From JAICIG01 sp035532215 (GTDB taxonomy: Bacteria; Planctomycetota; Planctomycetia; Pirellulales; JAICIG01): DNA of 11,920 nt. Numbering within the stretch: position 1 is the stretch's first letter; the number at the start of each line of letters is the position of its first letter. Position numbers and translations under genes: made by a program. The DNA lies in NCBI GenBank assembly GCA_035532215.1, contig DATKRK010000388.1, forward strand, positions 1-11,920, written 5' to 3'. Of this stretch, positions 5,414 through 11,920 are shown in pieces. The notes below the pieces were generated by a model. It worked only from the letters and a program-made list of their open reading frames with translations. It was not told the DNA's origin and made no database searches.

Positions 5414-7441
5414 ATGAGTTACCGCTCGTTACAAGCTTGCGTTGCAGATCTCGAAGCGTCGAAGCGGCTGGTGCGGATCGATGCGCTGGTCGATCCGTAT
5501 TTGGAAGTCGCCGAAATTCAGCGGCGCGTGTACCAGGCCGGCGGGCCGGCGGTTTTGTATACGAACGTGCGGGGCTGCGCGTTTCCGCTGGTCAGCAACC
5601 TGTTCGGCGCGATCGAGCGCGTGCGATATATGTTTCGCGATACGCTCGACGACGTGCGGAAGCTGGTCGAACTGAAGATCGACCCCGGCCAGTTCGCCCG
5701 GCGGCCTTGGCGATACCTGGGCGCCGCTCGGGCCGCGTGGCACGCATTGCCGCGCCGCGTGCGAACCGGGCCGGTGCTCGAACATGAAACAAAGCTATCC
5801 GCGCTGCCGCAGATCGTCTGCTGGCCGCAAGACGGCGGGCCGTTTATCACGTTGCCGCAAGTTTATACCGAAGATGTGAACCAGCCGGGCTGGAAGCACT
5901 CGAACCTGGGCATGTACCGCGTGCAGTTGGCGGGCAATCAGTACCGGGCGGATCAAGAAGCCGGGCTGCACTATCAAATCCATCGCGGCATCGGCGTGCA
6001 TCATGCCGCGGCGATTGCGCGCGGCGAGAAGCTGAAGGTCAGCGTGTTCGTCGGCGGGCCGCCGGCCATGACCCTGGCCGCCATGATGCCGCTGCCCGAG
6101 GGCTTGCCGGAAATTGCCTTCGCCGGGGCGCTGGGCGGGCGGCGGATTCGGCTCATCGAGCGGCAAATCCCCCTCTCCCTCTGGGTGAGGGCCAACCCAG
6201 TGCGACGCAGCCCTCACCCAAGGTCTCCCAGAGGGAGAGGAGCAGAACTGGCCCCGATTCACGCCGACGCCGATTTCTGCATCACCGGTTACGTCGATCC
6301 CGAGCGGTTGCTGCCGGAAGGCCCGTTCGGCGATCACTTGGGTTATTATTCGCTGGCCCACGATTTTCCGGTGCTCGTGGTCGAGCGGGTCTATCATCGC
6401 GCGGGCGCTATCTGGCCGTTTACGGTCGTCGGCCGCCCGCCGCAGGAAGACACGGCTTTCGGGCAGTTCGTTCACGAGTTGACCGGCCCGGTGATTCCGA
6501 CCGTCGTGCCGGGCGTGCGGGCCGTGCATGCGGTTGATGCGGCGGGCGTGCATCCGCTGCTGCTGGCGATCGGCAGCGAGCGTTACGTCCCTTACGCCGA
6601 GCGCCGGCGGCCGCAAGAATTGCTGACCCAGGCCAACGCCATCCTCGGCCAGGGGCAGATGTCGCTGGCTAAATACTTATTGATGATCGCCCACGAAGAT
6701 TGCCCCGCGTTGGACATTCACGACATCGCGGCTTTCTTGCGGCATTTGCTCGAGCGCGTCGATTGGACGCGCGATCTGCACTTTCAGACGCGGACCACGA
6801 TCGACACCTTGGACTATTCGGGCGACGAACTGAACGCCGGCTCGAAACTCGTGATCGCCGCCGTTGGCGCCGCGAAGCGCGAATTGCCGCGAGAACTCTC
6901 CGGCGAGTTGCGGCTGCCCGAGGGCGTTCGCGAACCGCGGCTGGCGCTGCCGGGCGTGTTGCTCGTCGCCGGCCCGCCGTTTGCCGCCCAGGCGCAGGGC
7001 GCATCCGCGGTGGAGGGACGGGCGCCCTCGCCCGTCGCATCCGCGCTGCACGGACGGGCGCCCTCGCCCGTCGTCGCGGACCGGCCATCCGCCGCCAAGG
7101 CGCGGGGCGAGGATGCGGCGATCCGGGCGTTTTGCGAGCATTTCGGCGAGCAGGACGCGATCAACCGCTATCCGCTGGTCGTCGTGGCGGACGATAGCGA
7201 GTTCGCGGCGCGCTCGCTCAACAACTTCTTATGGACGACGTTCACCCGGTCGAATCCAGCAGCCGACGTACACGGCATCGCGAGCTTCATCGAGCAAAAG
7301 CACTGGGGCTGCCGCGGTTCGCTGGTGATCGACGCTCGCCGCAAGCCGCAGCACGCGCCGCCGCTGGTGGAAGATGCCGAGATTACGCGCCGCGTCGATG
7401 CGCTGGCGGTCCGCGGCGGGCCGTTGCACGGTATTATTTAA
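5414..7441 (+). CDS. UbiD-family prenylated-FMN decarboxylase with two in-frame repeat insertions
   Basis: A 675-residue protein of the UbiD (3-octaprenyl-4-hydroxybenzoate carboxy-lyase) family, cytoplasmic enzymes that use prenylated FMN made by UbiX to add or remove CO2 on aromatic or unsaturated acids. Hallmarks are SNLGMYRVQ (N164, R169), QIHRG (H190), the PEGPFGDHLGYYS loop (E302, D307), GRPPQEDTAFGQ, and the C-terminal DAINRYPLVVVADDSEF...NNFLWTTFTR. N164, R169, H190, E302 and D307 match the metal/cofactor and catalytic positions as I recall them from fungal Fdc1. The metal-binding Glu expected in the (L)EGY position appears as Thr291 (CITGY). It is longer than usual (about 490-620) because residues 253-276 and 530-553 are encoded by repeat elements. 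No UbiX or quinone gene is nearby, so the substrate cannot be named. ATG 5414 has GAAGG at 5406-5410. Confidence 0.9.
   Translation: MSYRSLQACVADLEASKRLVRIDALVDPYLEVAEIQRRVYQAGGPAVLYTNVRGCAFPLVSNLFGAIERVRYMFRDTLDDVRKLVELKIDPGQFARRPWRYLGAARAAWHALPRRVRTGPVLEHETKLSALPQIVCWPQDGGPFITLPQVYTEDVNQPGWKHSNLGMYRVQLAGNQYRADQEAGLHYQIHRGIGVHHAAAIARGEKLKVSVFVGGPPAMTLAAMMPLPEGLPEIAFAGALGGRRIRLIERQIPLSLWVRANPVRRSPHPRSPRGRGAELAPIHADADFCITGYVDPERLLPEGPFGDHLGYYSLAHDFPVLVVERVYHRAGAIWPFTVVGRPPQEDTAFGQFVHELTGPVIPTVVPGVRAVHAVDAAGVHPLLLAIGSERYVPYAERRRPQELLTQANAILGQGQMSLAKYLLMIAHEDCPALDIHDIAAFLRHLLERVDWTRDLHFQTRTTIDTLDYSGDELNAGSKLVIAAVGAAKRELPRELSGELRLPEGVREPRLALPGVLLVAGPPFAAQAQGASAVEGRAPSPVASALHGRAPSPVVADRPSAAKARGEDAAIRAFCEHFGEQDAINRYPLVVVADDSEFAARSLNNFLWTTFTRSNPAADVHGIASFIEQKHWGCRGSLVIDARRKPQHAPPLVEDAEITRRVDALAVRGGPLHGII
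6171..6240. repeat. palindromic repeat inserted in frame in the UbiD-family gene
   Basis: CCTCTCCCTCTGGG (6172-6185) pairs perfectly with CCCAGAGGGAGAGG (6227-6240), 14 bp. A second, overlapping palindrome GGGTGAGGGC (6183-6192) pairs with GCCCTCACCC (6210-6219). The element encodes residues 253-276, a Pro/Arg/Ser-rich stretch (SPHPRSPRGRG) with no counterpart in UbiD as I know it, and it sits just before the DADFCITGYVDPE strand. The CCCTCTCCC...GGGAGAGGG type is a widespread dispersed repeat, from memory. Confidence 0.85.
7001..7072. repeat. two tandem copies of a 36-base repeat inside the UbiD-family gene
   Basis: Units 7001-7036 and 7037-7072 match at 33 of 36 positions. Each holds an 8-bp hairpin GACGGGCG-CCCT-CGCCCGTC and encodes 12 residues, ASAVEGRAPSPV and ASALHGRAPSPV (residues 530-553). 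Because the unit is a multiple of three the frame is kept. The copies sit in the variable linker before the C-terminal domain, so the protein may tolerate them as an exposed loop. Confidence 0.88.
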
Positions 7442-7452
7442 GGCCGCTAATA

Positions 7453-7549
7453 CGTAGGTCGGGCTTTCCAGCCTGACGAAACGAAGATGCCGAAACGCCC
7501 GATGAACCGAACAAGGCCGCGAAAGTCAGGCTTGAAAGCCTGACCTACG
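7453..7549. repeat. long inverted repeat between the UbiD-family and prepilin-peptidase-like genes
   Basis: Arms of 25 bases at 7453-7477 and 7525-7549 are inverted copies with two mismatches, separated by 47 bases. Each arm is itself a palindrome: the right arm contains GTCAGGCTTGAAAGCCTGAC (9-bp stem, 2-base centre). It can therefore fold as two small hairpins or one long one. It starts 12 bases after the UbiD-family stop, so it probably also ends or protects that message. I associate the GTAGGTCAGGCTTT motif with highly repeated elements of planctomycete genomes, from memory. Confidence 0.85.
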
Positions 7550-7563
7550 GTAACTGAGCCGCC

Positions 7564-8592
7564 GTGCCGCTCTTCGCCCAACATCTCGCCGCCAACTTGC
7601 CGACGCCCGTCTGGTGGCTGGCGGTCGTGTGGATGTTTACGCTTGGCGCCTCGATCGGCAGCTTCTTGAACGTGGTGGTCTATCGCCTGCCCGCCGGGCT
7701 AAGCCTCGTTCGCCCGGGGTCGCACTGCCCGAAGTGCAAGACGCCGCTTGCCGCCCGCGACAATATTCCCATCTTTGGCTGGCTCTGGCTGCGCGGCCGC
7801 TGCCGTTATTGCGGCGTGCGAATTTCGCCGCGCTATCCGGCCGTCGAATTGCTCACGGCCTGCGTGTTTGCGCTCGTGGCCTGCGTCGAACCGCTTTCCG
7901 GCGCCGCGAACCTGCCGGCGACGAGCGCGATCGCCGACAGTGACCTTTCGACATTCGCCATGTTGTGGGTGCTGTTCGCATACCATGTGTTTCTGCTGAG
8001 CGGGTTGATCTGCGCCGTGCTGATGGAATACGACGGCCAGCCGATCGGACCGCGGCTGTCGCTGCCGATGTGCTTCGTCGGCGCCGCCGCGCCGCTGTTT
8101 GGGCCCGAATTGCGGCCGGTGGCCAGCGGGCTGCTGTCGAGCGACGCGCTGGCCGAGTTTCCCTGGGCCGCGGGCCTGGTCGACGGTTTGCTGGGCGTCG
8201 CGGCCGGAGCGCTCGCGGGCCTGGCGATACGACTTGGCGCGTCGCGCGAACCTGTGCAGTCGGGCGCCCGGCCGTTTCGTTCCGCCGTCAACGCCGGCGC
8301 GGCGATGGCCTGGAGCGGACTGTTTCTCGGCTGGCAAGCGATCGGCGCCTTGGCGCTGGCGACGGCGGCGGCGAAGCTTGCTCTGAGCGTTATCGGGCGA
8401 ATTTGGCCATCGACGGCGCGAGTCGGTTGGATCGGCTGCCTGGCGCCGCTTGTGCTCGCCTGGATCGTCGGCTGGCAAGCGATCGCCGCAAAACTTGCGT
8501 TTGACGGCGCCGCGGGCGAATTCGGCGCTTTCGCGGCTGCGCTGGCCGTTACGGCGGGCCTGTCGTGGGCGATAGGCAAATGGGTCCGGTAG
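7564..8592 (+). CDS. prepilin peptidase (A24/PilD-like) homologue lacking the catalytic aspartates
   Basis: A 342-residue polytopic membrane protein. The N-terminus is clearly PilD-like: a membrane helix with GASIGSFLNVVVYRLP, then the cytoplasmic zinc domain with CPKC (C55, C58) and CRYC (C80, C83) and SPRYPAVELLTA. PilD enzymes cleave type IV prepilin leaders using two Asp, one in an (I)DLDxxxxPD segment and one in GxGD. Here the first region reads MEYDGQPIGPRLSLP, with Glu155 in place of the first Asp, and the second reads NAGAAMAWSG (243-252) just before LFLGWQ, with no GxGD. So it is probably not an active peptidase, or is a diverged family with another role. The GTG start at 7564 keeps the full N-terminus; no strong ribosome binding site is seen, and later starts are possible. 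The stop is 16 bases before the MBL gene. No pilin genes are in the window. Confidence 0.85.
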   Translation: MPLFAQHLAANLPTPVWWLAVVWMFTLGASIGSFLNVVVYRLPAGLSLVRPGSHCPKCKTPLAARDNIPIFGWLWLRGRCRYCGVRISPRYPAVELLTACVFALVACVEPLSGAANLPATSAIADSDLSTFAMLWVLFAYHVFLLSGLICAVLMEYDGQPIGPRLSLPMCFVGAAAPLFGPELRPVASGLLSSDALAEFPWAAGLVDGLLGVAAGALAGLAIRLGASREPVQSGARPFRSAVNAGAAMAWSGLFLGWQAIGALALATAAAKLALSVIGRIWPSTARVGWIGCLAPLVLAWIVGWQAIAAKLAFDGAAGEFGAFAAALAVTAGLSWAIGKWVR

Positions 8593-8608
8593 CAACTACA
8601 CTGGAAAT

Positions 8609-10036
8609 ATGGTTCAGCTCACATTCTACGGCGCCGCCGAGACGGTCACGGGTTCGAAGTATCTGCTCGAAGCCGGCGGGGCGAAGGTGCTCTTCGATTG
8701 CGGGCTGTTCCAGGGCGAAAAGGAACTGCGGATCAAGAATTGGGGTCCGCTGGAATTCAAGCCCGGCACGGTCGACGCCGTGGTACTGACGCACGCCCAC
8801 ATCGACCACATCGGCTTTTTTCCCCGCTTCGTCAAGCTCGGCTTTCGCGGGCGGGCCTGGTGTACTCCGGCCACCGAGGACCTGGCCGACATCATCTTGT
8901 ACGACTCGGCCCACAACCAAGAGAACGACGCCGAATACGCCAACCGCAAGGGCTTCACCAAGCACAAGCCGGCCTTGCCGCTGTACGACGGCCGCGACGT
9001 CGAGCGCGCGCTGCGGCTGTTGAAGCCGACCGACCGCGAAGAATGGTTTAATCCGGCCGGCCACATCTGGTGCCGCTATCACGACGCGGGTCATCTGCTG
9101 GGTTCGTCGATGATCGAAGTCGAGGTGCGCAACGGCAAGCACAGCGAAGAGCCGCCGTTGCGAATCTTGTTTTCCGGCGACGTCGGCCGCTACGACGCTC
9201 CGCTGTACCACGACCCGGCGCCGCCGCCCGAGTGCGATTACCTGATCTGCGAGAGCACCTACGGCAACCGCGAACATCCGACGGTCGACGTGCTCGACGA
9301 GTTGGCCGCCGCCGTTCATGCGGCGCTCGAACGCGGCGGGATGATGCTGTTCGCCGCCTTCGCCGTCGGCCGCGCCCAGCAGTTGATTTACCTGCTGCAA
9401 GTGCTTACGGCACGGAAAGAAATTCCCGAGTTGCCGATCTATCTCGACAGCCCGATGGCGATCGACGCCTCGCGGATTTACGCGGCGCACGCCGCCGAGC
9501 AGGACCTGAGCGAAGCCAAGATCGCCGCCCTGTCGGCCAAGCTGGCCGCGCGGCAGGTTCACTTGGCGCGAACGGTCGAGGACTCGAAGCGCGTCAACGA
9601 TCTGGAAGGCCCTGGCGTAATCATCTCCTCGTCGGGCATGATGACCGGCGGCCGCATTCTGCACCACTTGCGGCATCGCCTGCCCGACGCGCGAAACACG
9701 ATCATGCTCGGCGGCTTCATGGCCGCCGGCACGCGCGGCCGGCTGTTGCAAAGCGGCGCCAAGTCGCTGCGAATCCACAACTACAACGTCCCCGTGCGGG
9801 CGGCCGTCGTCGAAGTCTCCGGCCTCAGCGGGCACGCCGGGCACAGCGAACTGTTGCGCTGGCTGAGTCCTCTGCCGGCGCCGCGGCGCGCCTTCCTGAC
9901 GCACGGCGAAAAGGAGGCCGCGACCGCCCTGGCCGAAGAGTTGCACGCCACGCGCGGCTGGAACACGGTCGTGCCGCGATTGGGACAAACCTTCGAACTC
10001 GAGACGCCCCATGAGTCTGCCGCCAAATCGGCCTGA
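8609..10036 (+). CDS. metallo-beta-lactamase/beta-CASP ribonuclease (TTHA0252-like)
   Basis: A 475-residue cytoplasmic protein of the beta-CASP RNA-processing nuclease group (CPSF-73-like, Thermus TTHA0252). Metal-binding MBL motifs are all present: T-H62-A-H64-I-D66-H67 (motif 2), H162 in HDAGHLLGS (motif 3) and D191 in FSGDVGR (motif 4). The beta-CASP motifs are also seen: A as E215 in ESTYGNREH, B as H409 in SGHAGHSE, and C as H432 in THGEKE. SSSGMMTGGR (from 340) is the conserved turn between them. Length is typical and no key residue is missing, so an active Zn-dependent endo/exoribonuclease is expected. ATG 8609 begins directly at the first strand (MVQLTFYGAAETVTGSKY). It follows the upstream stop by 16 bases and overlaps the LOG gene by 26 bases, pointing to one transcript. 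Confidence 0.95.
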   Translation: MVQLTFYGAAETVTGSKYLLEAGGAKVLFDCGLFQGEKELRIKNWGPLEFKPGTVDAVVLTHAHIDHIGFFPRFVKLGFRGRAWCTPATEDLADIILYDSAHNQENDAEYANRKGFTKHKPALPLYDGRDVERALRLLKPTDREEWFNPAGHIWCRYHDAGHLLGSSMIEVEVRNGKHSEEPPLRILFSGDVGRYDAPLYHDPAPPPECDYLICESTYGNREHPTVDVLDELAAAVHAALERGGMMLFAAFAVGRAQQLIYLLQVLTARKEIPELPIYLDSPMAIDASRIYAAHAAEQDLSEAKIAALSAKLAARQVHLARTVEDSKRVNDLEGPGVIISSSGMMTGGRILHHLRHRLPDARNTIMLGGFMAAGTRGRLLQSGAKSLRIHNYNVPVRAAVVEVSGLSGHAGHSELLRWLSPLPAPRRAFLTHGEKEAATALAEELHATRGWNTVVPRLGQTFELETPHESAAKSA

Positions 10037-10910
10037 GTTGAACTCGAACCTCGACGCGATCCTTCATTCGCGCAGTTATCGGCCTGTGGAGGAAGACAGC
10101 GAATTCCTGTCGCAGCCCGAGCTGCGGCCGGTGCGGATGCAGCTCGAATTGCTGAAGCCGGAAATGTTGCTGGAGGAGCATCACGTCAGCTCGACGATCG
10201 TGCTGTTCGGCAGCACGCAGATCATCGCGCCCAGCGAGGCGAAGCTGAGGCTGGAGCAGGCCGAACAAGCGGCGGCCGCGGCGCCGGGCGATGCGAAGCT
10301 GGCCCGCGAGGCCGAGCGGGCCGGGAAACTGCTGGCCAAGTCGCACTATTACGACGCGGCGCGCGAGTTCGCCCGGCTGGTGACGATGAGCTGCCAGCCC
10401 GACAGTCATATTCACTACGTGATCGTCACCGGCGGCGGACCGGGCATCATGGAGGCCGGCAACCGCGGCGCTTACGAGGCGGGCGGCAAGTCGATCGGGC
10501 TGAACATCTCGCTGCCGGCCGAACAGGCGCCCAACCCCTACATCACGCCGAACCTGTGCTTTCAGTTTCGCTACTTCGCGATGCGCAAGCTGCACTTTCT
10601 GCTGCGGGCCCGGGCGTTGATCGCCTTTCCCGGCGGCTTCGGCACGATGGACGAACTATTCGAGGCCTTGACCTTGCGGCAGACGCACCGCATGCAAGAG
10701 ATTCCGATCGTGCTGTTCGGCCGCGACTATTGGGAGCAGGTGGTCGACTTTCAGTTCCTGGCCGACGAAGGGGCGATCCACGACGAGCACCTGGAACTGA
10801 TCAGCTACGCCGAGAGTCCGCAGGAAGCCTGGGAGATCATCAACCGCTTCCACCAACAGCCCGGCCGGGCGGAAGCGGCGGCGAAGCTGCCGACGCTGTC
10901 GCAGTTTTGA
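10011..10910 (+). CDS. LOG-family Rossmann-fold protein (TIGR00730-type)
   Basis: A 299-residue protein with the LOG (lysine decarboxylase-like, cytokinin riboside 5'-monophosphate phosphoribohydrolase) fold. It shows TIVLFGST, the phosphate-binding VTGGGPGIMEAGNRGA (G141-A154) and the signature PGGFGTMDE (207-215) containing the catalytic Glu. The family hydrolyses nucleoside 5'-monophosphates to base and ribose 5-phosphate; many bacterial members are housekeeping nucleotidases. The N-terminal 60 residues and an Ala-rich insertion (about residues 75-110) make it longer than plant LOG proteins (about 200) but normal for this larger bacterial subgroup. ATG 10011 overlaps the MBL gene by 26 bases, so translation is probably coupled. 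Confidence 0.9.
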   Translation: MSLPPNRPELNSNLDAILHSRSYRPVEEDSEFLSQPELRPVRMQLELLKPEMLLEEHHVSSTIVLFGSTQIIAPSEAKLRLEQAEQAAAAAPGDAKLAREAERAGKLLAKSHYYDAAREFARLVTMSCQPDSHIHYVIVTGGGPGIMEAGNRGAYEAGGKSIGLNISLPAEQAPNPYITPNLCFQFRYFAMRKLHFLLRARALIAFPGGFGTMDELFEALTLRQTHRMQEIPIVLFGRDYWEQVVDFQFLADEGAIHDEHLELISYAESPQEAWEIINRFHQQPGRAEAAAKLPTLSQF

Positions 10911-10934
10911 GGGTTCGGATAAGGCGTCGAGAAA

Positions 10935-11450
10935 ATGACGAACGACGACGACTTGAATTACGATTTCTATGTCGGCGACTCGATCAACTGGGTGCTGGTA
11001 CAAAATATCGAGCGAGATGTCTGCTATCTGTACCACGAGCTTGCGCAGTATTCCTTCATCATGGGTGACTTGGCTTACGGGCGAGTCTTCGCGTTGCCAT
11101 ATTGGGAATTCCTTGACCTTCCCGGCCTGACCCAAGACGACCGCGAGTTTCTGCGTGACGGGTGCTTGGTCATGATTCTGGCGATGGCCTGGGATCTCAT
11201 CGATGGCTCCGGCGCACACCTACAGACGCACGTTTCGCCGTGCCGAGACGCAATCGAACGCCTCATATGCGAGGATGAAGATTCTCAGCAACTCGTCCGC
11301 ACGGTGCAACTTGCCTTGAACGCCGCGGAAAATGGCGGTTCGGCGAACCCGGACCTTGAACGTCTTTCGAATTGGGTTCACAAGCGATACGTGCGGGGCT
11401 ACTTTCGCCGAATGTCGCGGCAATTCGACGAACACTACTTCGACGAGTGA
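10935..11450 (+). CDS. hypothetical protein, unrecognised
   Basis: A 171-residue acidic soluble protein with no signal peptide or membrane helix. It has a conspicuous Asp/Tyr-rich N-terminus (MTNDDDLNYDFYVGDSINWV), a central helical part around REFLRDGCLVMILAMAWDLIDG, and a basic-aromatic C-terminal segment (NWVHKRYVRGYFRRMSRQFDEHYFDE). I recognise no family. It begins 24 bases after the LOG gene in the same direction, so it may share that transcript, but GC and codon use are visibly less extreme than in its neighbours and the ribosome binding site is weak (AAGG about 10 bases upstream). It may be a recent arrival. The reading frame is intact and I believe it is a real gene. Confidence 0.65.
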   Translation: MTNDDDLNYDFYVGDSINWVLVQNIERDVCYLYHELAQYSFIMGDLAYGRVFALPYWEFLDLPGLTQDDREFLRDGCLVMILAMAWDLIDGSGAHLQTHVSPCRDAIERLICEDEDSQQLVRTVQLALNAAENGGSANPDLERLSNWVHKRYVRGYFRRMSRQFDEHYFDE

Positions 11451-11549
11451 AGCGCATAAAGCGCACTTTCCGCGCCAACCGGCGTCGCCCTGAAATTGCC
11501 TTCGGCAGTCCGCACGGCGGCATCCATGCTAATCGGCGGGCCTGGCGCG

Positions 11550-11801
11550 TCACCGCCGGGCCTTGGATTGGTTGATCGAAATGACGTCGACCGCTTCGAC
11601 GAAGTCCTTTTACTCCGCGTCTTCTTCAGGCGTCAATGTGCCTGCGTTAGCTTTTTTCCGCAGGTCGTCGATATGAGCCTCCAACTCCGGATCGGCCCGC
11701 AGAGCGACCAACGCGCCGGCAACCTCCGGCGTGAGGACGTCGGTCATCGGTTCCAAGAATCGGTCGAGATAACTTGTAACGTAACCGTACTCCACGGCCA
11801 T
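11550..11801 (-). pseudogene. small conserved hypothetical gene broken by a TAA stop at 11612-11610
   Basis: ATG 11801 (GGGGGCG about 8 bases upstream) starts MAVEYGYVTSYLDRFLEPMT, then LTPEVAGALVALRADPELEA, IDDLRKKANAGTLTPEEDAE. I associate the LTPEVA...LRADPE...LTPEE pattern with a small (about 80-90 residue) planctomycete family that normally continues (A)EYxxFVxAxDxISxxQxKAR. Here the Tyr position is TAA, and reading past it gives KDFVEAVDVISINQSKARR before a TGA at 11552-11550. The continuing sequence still fits the family, so this looks like a TAC-to-TAA nonsense mutation, recent enough that the tail is intact. As written the product would be 64 residues. An alternative is a genuine shortened protein. 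Its upstream region is cut close by a putative IS end. Confidence 0.65.
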
Positions 11802-11815
11802 AGTTGACGCCCCCG

Positions 11816-11920
11816 GTAACTTGCAGAGTTTGCGGGCACGGACTTTTTGCAAGGGAGGGATCGATGGCACGAAGCGTGGATGGCGCGAAGCGGCGGGCGT
11901 GGAGCGAACGGCTGCGACGG
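11816..11920 (+). mobile_element. putative left end of an IS66-type insertion sequence
   Basis: GTAACTTGCAGAGTTTGC starts at 11816, 48 bases before the first gene of the putative element; IS66 ends begin with GTAA, as I recall. CTTGCA (11820-11825) and TGCAAG (11848-11853) form a small inverted repeat just upstream of the ribosome binding site. The other end lies outside the window, so the boundary is an inference. Confidence 0.4.
11864..11920 (+). CDS. N-terminus of an IS66-type accessory protein (TnpA-like), partial
   Basis: ATG 11864 follows a strong ribosome binding site (AAGGGAGGGA, 11851-11860) and opens a frame to the window edge: MARSVDGAKRRAWSERLRR. This basic start with W-x-x-x-L-R-R resembles the beginning of IS66 TnpA proteins, which continue into a helix-turn-helix (typically S-V-x-A-F-C). 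Only 19 residues are visible, so the assignment rests on this resemblance, the ribosome binding site and the IS-like end upstream. Confidence 0.45.
   Translation, partial: MARSVDGAKRRAWSERLRR

Noticed and set aside
7001..7073. CRISPR array
   Set aside because: Only two directly adjacent 36-base units without spacers, inside a coding frame, and no cas genes.
6669..7164. minus-strand Arg/Ala-rich frames opposite the UbiD-family gene
   Set aside because: They are shadows; GEGARPS-type segments come from the reverse of the hairpin repeat at 7001-7072.
8549..10012. 487-codon minus-strand open frame opposite the beta-CASP RNase gene
   Set aside because: The plus strand encodes a complete nuclease with all motifs; the reverse frame is low-complexity Arg/Gly/Gln/Val and has no recognisable domain.

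Overview
The window looks like chromosomal DNA from a high-GC planctomycete, probably Pirellulales-like. I infer this from the base composition, the gene families and several palindromic repeat families that I associate with that group. No taxonomic marker gene is present, so the assignment is an inference.

Layout: (1) 1-645, minus strand: a MerR-type regulator with a palindromic operator inside its own promoter, and a possible coupled downstream gene running off the left edge. (2) 645-1136: no convincing gene. (3) 1137-2564, plus strand: an exported protein with two PepSY domains, a strong intrinsic terminator, then an exported thiol-peroxidase-like peroxiredoxin. The peroxidatic cysteine codon of this peroxiredoxin is replaced by an in-frame TGA. 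The frame stays intact on both sides and a hairpin follows at the distance expected of a bacterial SECIS, so I read it as a candidate selenocysteine peroxiredoxin. (4) 2644-4992, minus strand: an NfeD-like membrane protein and a flotillin overlapping by 8 bases, with a convergent palindrome after them. (5) 4993-5413: a divergent intergenic region with a 111-base imperfect inverted repeat. (6) 5414-7441: a UbiD-family decarboxylase carrying two in-frame repeat insertions. (7) 7453-7549: a double-palindrome repeat. (8) 7564-11450, plus strand: a tight series of a prepilin-peptidase homologue lacking catalytic aspartates, a beta-CASP metallo-beta-lactamase RNase, a LOG-family protein and an unrecognised protein of different composition. 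(9) 11550-11920: a small gene broken by a stop codon, next to what looks like the left end of an IS66-type element.

Functionally, the NfeD/flotillin pair should act together in the membrane. The peroxiredoxin would act outside the cytoplasm. The 7564-10910 genes are closely spaced or overlapping and probably co-transcribed, though their products have no obvious shared pathway. The window has unusually many short palindromic repeat families (five distinct ones), two of them inside a protein-coding gene.

The observation most worth following is the TGA at 2235-2237 in the peroxiredoxin active site.
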